Assembly: GCA_017506865.1 (NCBI GenBank)
Contig: JAFCMP010000061.1
Span: 302,506 to 366,505, forward strand
Direction of reading: 5' to 3'
Source: Tribonema minus
Taxonomy: Eukaryota; Sar; Xanthophyceae; Tribonematales; Tribonemataceae
Length of the DNA stretch: 64,000 bases
Every line of letters starts with the position of its first letter. Position 1 is the stretch's first letter. This document shows positions 53,401 to 62,400 of the stretch, piece after piece. The translations under genes and the position numbers were made by a program. The notes below the pieces were generated by a model, which had not been told where the DNA came from, did not search any database, and saw only the letters and a program-made list of their open reading frames with translations.

Positions 53401-56400
53401 TAATAAGAAGTACACTGCATCAAAGTATGTACCTGATCTAGTGTAGTACATGTCAGCATGCACTCTCGTTGATCCTACATCTCTTCCTGTGGTCGTGTAG
53501 GGTTGAGCACTACCATAAACGCAAAAGCATGGATACTGCTGCAGACGGTGGTTTGAGCATGGGTTAGGGTTAGGATTAGGGAATAGGGTTAGGGTTAGGC
53601 ATGCGGGGCAGGTCCTTGCCCCATTGCTTGTCCCAGCCAGACAACTCAGACGGATCGACTCTGTTGCTGTGCCATGCCTCATACTTCGCAGCAGGCGCAC
53701 GCTCTAACCCTAACCCTAACCCTCAATGTGTACGCCGCTCATGGAACTCTCGCCTCGTGGCCCGGCCGTTTAGCACCAGCGCTTAACCCTGACCCCAACT
53801 TTTTCAGAGTGCAGAGTAGGGTTAGGTCATCTGTGCATCCGCGGTAGCGACGCTTGGGTGCAGACAAGGGCAGATAGCTCTAGTGCATTTGCATACCCAC
53901 CTATGGGTAAGCATGTATCATTTGCATTAATCATATGCATGAATATGCATGAATCACATGCATGAATCACGCATCGCTACACACACATTACATTTCGAAT
54001 GAATGCGGAGACCCACGGGCGTGCAGTTGCTGCTCACGCATTCACAGCGACCCCTTCCCCCCTTTGCGCGCATGCTCGTCAGATCGGGAAGACGATAAAG
54101 AAGCTGAAACGCGGCGGCAGCACGGGCAAGGCGCGCCGCGCGCCAGACCCGGAGGTGTCACGCATGGTAGACGAAATCATCATGGTGAGGCTCACTCCAT
54201 GTCTATGACGCTGAATACCTAGACTATGCTTTTGACTTTGTTTGTTATAGCGTGTGTGATTGTATGTATGCGCGTTATGATTCCATGTACATATGCGCGT
54301 ATAATCTTGGAGTATGCGAACCAGAGGTGGCGCGCATAGTGGAATCATCATGGTGAGTGAACGTACACCCTTTTTAAACAGATCTAGCGTGCTTACTCCT
54401 GGTGTGAGAGTGGCGGGTGCGTCCGTGTGGTCATATGGCTGTATGCTGTATATATACATTCAATGTATGCACATACACTCTGAGGTATGTATAGCAGACC
54501 ACGCATGGTAGACGAAATCATCTTGGTGAGACTCTCTCCATGACTGTGACTGAATACTTAGACTATGCTTGTGACTGTTGTTGTTATAGTCTGTATGAAT
54601 TGCAAGTATGCGCATATACCCTGTAGCATGTAATGCACAACAGGAGCTGGCACGCATGATAGATGAAATCACCATGGTGAGTGAACCTACACCACGGATG
54701 TGGACGATGGCCTATCGTGCTCATTTTTGGTGTGAACCTGGCGGGTGTGTGCGCGTGGTCTTTGGCTGTACAACTTTGAATTATATGTAGCAGACCCAGA
54801 GGTGACATGCATGGTGGACGATATCATCATTGTGATGCTCATTACGGTAAGGCTTACACCCCCCCTCGCCCTGGTAACTTAGACTTTACTGTGCATCCCT
54901 CTGTGCAAACTGCGCCAGGCGTATACGTTTTAAGTTCATATTTGGCCAATGTTGAAGTCTACGGTCAGCAGTGACGCTCCCCCTGTACAATGTGCAATCC
55001 CTCCGTGCACACTGCGCCAGGCATGGAAGACGACGCTGCACTTGATGAGTCAATGTTGAAGTTTATGGTTGACGGTGACGCTCCCCCTGATGAAGACGCT
55101 GCACGTGGTGACTCGATGTTGAAGTTCATGGTTGACGGGTGACGCTTCCCCTCTGTGCACACCGCAGGCGTGGACGAAGACGCTGGAGGCTCAGCGCGAG
55201 GAGCGCGCGCGCATGGTACAGAGGTGCGTAGGTAGGTGGTATACACACTTGAAGGGGTAGGATAGGGTATGCACACTGCGCAAGGTGCTTAAGTAGTTGT
55301 ATCAACAACAAGTGGGATAGGGTATGCACACTGCACAAGGTGCTTTTAAGAGTAGTTGTATCAATAACCAGGGGGGAATTTGGGGCGCGCATGGGGCAGA
55401 TGTGCATGGGTAGGTATACACATACATGATCAGCAGGAAAGGCTCATGGTGCAGAAGCGCATGGGTAAAGTACTAGTAGTACAGTACTTCTAGATAACCA
55501 CGGGGGAAGCTGGGGTATGCATGCATGCCGCAGTGGCGCGTATGCAGGTACAGTGTGGGCACATTTTTTACCACGGGCCGAGCAGACATTGCTCTCGCAA
55601 TGTTGACATCTTTGCAGCTCATATACGTGCACCCTGTGCATACAATTACAATGCAAACAGTTGTCGAGGTTGGAGTTGAAGCATCTTTGGGCTGGTGTCG
55701 TAGAACCGCAAAGGCAATTGCAATAGGTGGCTGCGCCTACAGAGAGGGGTACATAGATACTGCAGTGCGGCTTCTGCAGGCCTACAAGGTACTTTGTGTG
55801 GGTAAGGCCAAGTAACAAGGCGCTTGCGGCTTGCGGGGAGTGGGGCACAACTGTCAGCAACTATACTTGTGGATATGTCATTTTAAGTGCCGAGCATTGC
55901 TGTCAAATTTTGAGCACTGCTGCTTGTGTGCGCGCAGTTGCTGCGGGTGGTCCCATCAGGGGGGTGAGGAAAGGGGATGGTGCACATCGATTTACAATAC
56001 ACTGTGAAAATTCAATATATCATGTAATGCTGATCGATGCTCTGTATGTTGAGCACTGCTGCTTGTGTGCGCACAGCCGCCGTGGCTGGTCCCTGCAGGG
56101 GGATGAGGATGGGGAATGGCGCAGGGGGTCCCTCGGCTGGAAGGAGGAGATTCGGCTGGGGTACAGCGTCAGCGATAAGGTGACCTAACCTCAACTGCAA
56201 GTAGGGGGTCATGTAGAAACTCTGAGTCCGTTGTCTGTTTCGCCAAGCGCCAGCGCGCCTCACCGCCCCTATACCTACCTACCTAGATGGAGGACGGCAG
56301 ATGGCTTGCCATTCCGTGCGCTTGTGGTGTGCCTCTATGCAGCGCCTCTGCCAATTGTTCCACATCGGCCATTGACCAATGATTCAAAACCAATGCTGCT

Positions 56401-59400
56401 GTGCCGTAGGACCTGTGCTGCCACTAAGCCAGTCCCCCGAACGTTCTTGTGTGTGCGCAGGGCGGGGATACCAGTGGCAGCGAGGCTGGTGGCGGGGACT
56501 ACATGAACAGGCACCTCAGCGACACAATGTCATCCGCTGGTGAGTCACCTCCGCCATGTGCGATAACTTCAACAGCTGCCTGCCTCCCGTGCGCGGGCCA
56601 CCGTATGTCGAGCATGCGAGCACTGCGGCCACGACGATCTCAAAGGCCGCAGCCCTGGGGCACGTTCACTATTTGATATTGAAGTGCATGTCTGTAACTG
56701 TCTGTAACTGCCGTAACTGCCCGCAGGCGAGCAGTGGCACCGCGGCTACGACAACCCTGAAGGCTGCAGCAACTCTGGGGGCACGTCCACTACTTGACGT
56801 TGGCGTGCATGTGCGTAACTGTCTGTAACTGCCGTAACTGCCCGCAGGCGAGCAGTGGCACTGCGGCCAAAACAATAATATCGGTCGGAGCCCTGGGGCC
56901 ATGTAAAGTTTCCACAAACTTTTTTACTGTCTGTAACTGCCGTAACTGCGCGCAGGCGAGCAGTGGCACCGCGGCCACAACGTCCTGGACGACTGCATGT
57001 TTGTAACTGTTTGCAACTGCCGTAACTGCCCGCAGGCGAGCAGTGGCATCGCGGCCACGACGTCCTGGACGAGCTGCTCACAGGCAGCGGCTACAAGGCC
57101 GTCGACGAGACGGACGAGTGCGGCCGACCATCGGGCATGGCGCCGCCGTTCTTACACGTTGGAGATGCGCTAGCAGACAGGTGACAGCAGCGTGGACAGG
57201 GCACCATCACAATTAGGGTTAAGGGCGAACAATTAGGGTTGCCGCAAGGCTGAAAACGCCGGACTTCTGACGTGCCTGGCCCCGATCCTCACCCTGACCC
57301 TCATATGCTTACCTACACTCAGGGTTAAGGCTAGGGGCCATGAGTGAGGGCTAGAGTCAGGGCTACACGTTAAGGTCAGGGCTAGTTAAGCGCACAACGA
57401 GGGCTGGGATGGAGAATGACAGAGCGCTGCATTTTGCACGTCAGTGGCGAGCTAGCAGACACAAATGCGCATCAGTGCACGTTGCCCAACCCTGAGGCCA
57501 GGACTCAAGACGCTTGAGTGCTTTGTGTAGCGCTGACACGAGGAATGGTTTACAGCAAGAGCAGTGTTCCCTCTGTTTTTAAAAGTACCCGCTATTTACA
57601 GGGAAGTTTTGACAGGTAGCGGCCTTCGCTCGACCTACGGTACGTTCGGGTGACAGTCTGTACTAGGGAGGGATCGAGCTGCTGTTCCGCGCTGCGATTG
57701 ATGCTTTCGAAGACGCGTATGTGCCACTGCTCAGCAGGAGTCTGCAGCCACTCAACTCATGCAAGGGGCAGACTTCAAATTCAAACATCTACAGTGGGAT
57801 CCCATCAAGGCTTCAGATAGGGAAGGGTAGGTGTAAATGAGCGAAGGTACGTGACGGAAAACTGCTCTCACAAAATGCGTGCCACGAATAACGCAGAGAG
57901 CGAACTGCTTTCTTTTTCACTTGAACTTAGTACGTCACGAGCAGCAGTGCTCGGCGACGCGCCACTGCAACCGCAACTGCAGCGCCCCTCAACTGCAGTG
58001 CCACTATGTATGCGTCGCGCCGTGCGCAGCAGTCTGGGCCGCTGCTGGTGACCCTAACCCTCATTGTAGTGTGCTCCCTCACTCCATGACATGACCGCAG
58101 TGTCTCGCGTGCGGCATGCCACTTTAACTCTAACCCTATGTGGCCTGGCCCCAGCCCAACCCTAGCCCCAATCCTGGTATGCCCAAACAAGTTATGCCTA
58201 ATCCTACTTCAACAAGTACATGCCCGACCCCTCGCATGCTTTTCCTGTCACTGCAGCGTCTAGCCCTAACCCTAACTCTAGTACACATACGCCTACCTCT
58301 AACTCTTGCCCTACCCCGCGCATCGCGCGCCGCATAGGGATGGGTCTGCGAGCATCTTAACCCTAGTTTTTGTGCATCCCCTCTCTCACCAACATGAAGG
58401 CGACCCCCGTGCGGCCTGCCTGACCCCGCCTCTACCGCTCTGCCTAGCTCTTGCATTCCCAACCCTACCCCTCGATCTATGCCTAATCCTTCAAGAAGTA
58501 TGTGCCTATCCCGAATTCTAGCCCTAACCCTACACCTCACCCCAACCCTATCTACGCGTGTCGTGCAGGGATGGTTCTGCGAGCGCTAGCAGCAGCATGA
58601 CAGGCGCTGTTACGGCCGATACGGCGAGCTCTCTTGGCACACTGGACATGGGCAGCGACTCGTCGCGCCACCGACGCCGATGTAAGCTTCGCCAACACCG
58701 TAGTCATGTGCAATCACAACCACTTTGCTGCATAGAAGTATATGTTTGATCTTTGTTGCAATGTAGAGAGCTGCTGCTCACTAGCCTGTGTCTCCACACC
58801 GCTAGAGGTAGACATCAAGGTGAGCAATGCAACAGAGGACTGACGCCAGGCGTGTGCTGCTAGATGTGAATGAATGTTTTGTGGTCCGTGTATTAGCAAG
58901 TGTAACTGCCGTAATCGTCAAGTGTGCAAACGGCAATGAGCTTGTCACTACCATATGGCCCATCGTTGTAGTCTTCGCTCTGGACAGTCGCCCCACAGCA
59001 CAGCGCGCCTGCACTCGTGTTGCCATCAACGGGCACGTTAACATTACAGTGCGCCACCGCAGCAGCGTCGCTGATGATCGCGTTGACTTCAACCTCAACC
59101 GCAACTGTGAAACTGCCGCCAAAAACCCTCATTTTCCGCCACCTCTGGCCCTGACTTCAACTTGAACTTCAACTGCAGCGCCGGCGCGGCGCGGCCAGTA
59201 CAGCGACGACGACCGCATGGACGGAGATGACAGCGGCAGCGCAGCAGCAGCGGCGGCGGCGGCGGCGTGGGACCGCGGCAGCGGCGCGCTGGGCGGCTTT
59301 GCAAGCCCACTGGCGATGCTGCCGCGGCAGCGGCGCGGCGCGCTCGGGCGCGGCGTGCTGTGGGGCAGCGGCAGCAGTGGCGGCAGCAGCGGCGGTGAGG

Positions 59401-62400
59401 GCGCGTGGCTGCTGAGTTGTAGTGTGTGCACGCGCGCGCGTGTGTGTGTGTATTGTGGTAGGGTTAGGGCTAGGGTTAGGTGTGTGTGGGCGCGATGTGG
59501 GGCAGCGGCAGCAGCGGTGGCAGCAGCGGCGGTGAGCGCGCGCAGCTGCGTTGTACTAGTGCATGTATGATTAGGGTTAGTGTTGTGGGGGGGGGGGTGC
59601 GCGCGCCTGTGTGTGTGTGTGTGTGTGTGTTGTGGTAGGGTTAGGGGAGGGGTAGGACTTGGTTAGGAGTAGTGTGTGTGCATGTGTGTGTGTGTGTGTT
59701 TGTTGCCTGAACTGCATTACGGGGTTAGGGTTCGTGCACACACTATGTGATCAATATGGCGACTGCGGACCGCAGCGCAGTCCACCACATCACTAATAAT
59801 GAATACTTGAAGTACAAAAGTTATACTCTAAACTTGCAGTATATTTATCTTGGTGGCGGCCGCCAATCTCTCTCAGGCGGCGGCAGCGGCGGCAGCAGCT
59901 GGGGCGACCAGCAGTTCTTTAACATTGATCACACCATCATCGATGATGAATAACGGAGTCATATACGACTCCGTTATTATAGCAAGCTGCCAATCTCTTG
60001 CAGGCGGCGGCAGCGGCGACGGCGGCAGCTGGGGCGGCAGCAGCGCTCTCATGCAAATAGTGAATCCAGAAGTTATACTTCAAACTTGAAGTGTACATGT
60101 CATTGTGGCGACTGCCAACCTCTTTCAGGCGACGGCAGCAGCGGCGGCAGCTGGGGCGGGCAGCAGCACTTTTACACCAGTAACACCATAGCCAGTGCCT
60201 GAACTGCACACACCATGGGATCATGAACGCGACTGCCGACCGCAGCGCAGTCCATCACATCATCAATGATGAATATAGAAGCTATCTGACATGTCAATAT
60301 GGCGATTGCCAATCTCTTTCAGGCGGCGGCAGCGGCGGCTGCAGCTGGGGCGGCCAGCAGCGCTCGCACGCCCTCACTGCAGGCGGCCTGGCGAGCCTCG
60401 GCGGTGGCGGCAGCGCAAGCGCAAGCGCTGCCAGCAGCGTGGACTCCGCCAACAGCAGCGCGGCCGGCGGCGGCGGCAGCAGCGGTGGCAGCGGCGGCAG
60501 CACGCTGGGCGTCCTGTCGCTGCTGCGCAGCCACCTTGAGGTGCGCGCGGGGCGCGGCGCACTGTATACTTCACGTTTGAACTTGAGCCTCTGTGGTGGT
60601 GCAATACTGTACAGTCTGTACTGGAAGTGCATGGTTTTGGCCCTCAAAAGCGACGTGCCTGAGTTTTTTTTCTTTCGCGTGCATCTTTGCGCGTGCATCT
60701 TTGTTAGTGCTTGCGTGAGCGAGCAGCAGCAGCGGCGGAGCCTGCAACAGCCGTTTGCGAATTCAAGTTGCAGTTGGCCAACCTGCTCTGCGGGGGGGTT
60801 GCACACTAGAGCAGCTGCCTACCCTGCCCCTACTGACCCTCTCCTGTTGTGGTGCTTGAGGCAGTGCTGTTGGCGGGGATGAAGGGGCAGTTTCTGGTCA
60901 ACTTCCTCAACGTTCATTTCTCTACGTGTTGCGATCGAACCCCTGGCCTTGCAGCACCACAAGCAACGCTTTCACGACGGTCTTGTGCCCCCTGCTTTGA
61001 AAAAAAGCAGGTTTGGCAGAGTTCTAAAAGGGTAGGGTCAGCTTAGGGTGACAACACTGGCATTTCGCGACCACAGGGATCCCTGATCCCTGCATGTGTG
61101 TGCGCTGCCACAACTCACGGCGGGGGAATGGGCAGCGGCGCCTGTGCCACTTGAACCCTAGTAGCTGCTTATTTTCAACTCATGAATACAATATGGCCTG
61201 CACATGGCGGTGGCGGCGGCTTCGGCGACGGCGGCGCGCCCTCCCCGCCGAGGAATCAAATGGCTGCTTCAACTTCAACTTACAGTTGACATTCTGTTCC
61301 GCCGCCTCGCTCGCTCATTGCACACGCGCACCGCCTCCGCTTTTCATACAGGGTGACAGCACAGGCGGCGGCGGCGGCGGCTCCGGCGCGCCCCCCCCTG
61401 AGTACCCCCCCAATCACCCAACATTAAACCTCATCAACTTCAACATGAACTTGAACACGAACATCAACTGACGCTCCGCGGCATCTCCCTGCACCCCAAC
61501 CCAATGCCGCCGCGCCGTAGGGCGGCAGCACGGGCGGCGATGGCGGCTCCGGCGCGCCGTCCCCTGCAGCACAACTCAACTTGATGTTTACTCCACTCGG
61601 TCTATTCACATGCGCGCCGCCTCCGCTACCACGCAGGGAGGCAGCATGGGCGGCGGCGGCGGCGGCTCTGGCACGTCACCTCCCAATCACCCAACATTGA
61701 ACATCATCAACTTCAACATGAACTTGAACATGAATATCAACTGACGCTCCGCCGCCATCTGCCTGCACCCCAACGCCACCGCCGCCGCTGCGACGCAGGG
61801 CGGCAGCACGGGCGGCGGCGGCGGCGGCTCCGGCGCGCCCTCCCCCGCGGAGGACTCCGGCAGCGCCGCCGGCGACGACATGGATGCGGAGACGGAGGCG
61901 GGCAGCGTAGCGGGGAGCGTCGCCGGCAGCGTCGCGAGCCGCGACAGCGAGTACCAGTACACGCTGCCGCTGCCGCCGTCGCCGCTGGCGCGCGCACGGC
62001 GCGCGGGCGCAGGGCTGGGGGGGCGCGGGGTGGGGGGAGGTGGGGGGGAGGGGGGGTGGGGGTCGCTGCGGCCGCCGCGGGGGAGAGGGGGGGAGGACGA
62101 TTCCAGCTTTGGGGAGGGGAGCGCGGGAAGGTGAGGGGCTAGGTTAGGGGTGAGGGGTAGGGTTACTAGGGTTAGGCTTAGGGTTAGTGTTAGCGCTAGG
62201 GCTAGGGGTTGGGGTTACTATCAAGGTTAAGGTTAGGGTTTAGGATTAGGGTTAGGGTTAGGTTTAGACGTTGAGGAGGGGGTTCTAACCCTAACCCTAA
62301 CTCTAGGTTGCTGAGAGCAGATGTGCGTGCAGACCCTTCTGCCAGACCAGCGCTGCAGCTGAATGAGTGCACATGATCCGCAGGCAGTGCTGGATAGCCT

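Noticed and set aside
56690-57060. CRISPR-like regular repeats
   Set aside because: Eukaryotic context. The repeats are copies of an exon edge with variable spacing, and the spacers are themselves related to each other.
60925-61010. Possible tRNA (GGTTCGATC-like B box on the minus strand near 60935)
   Set aside because: No matching A box, and no cloverleaf can be drawn around it.
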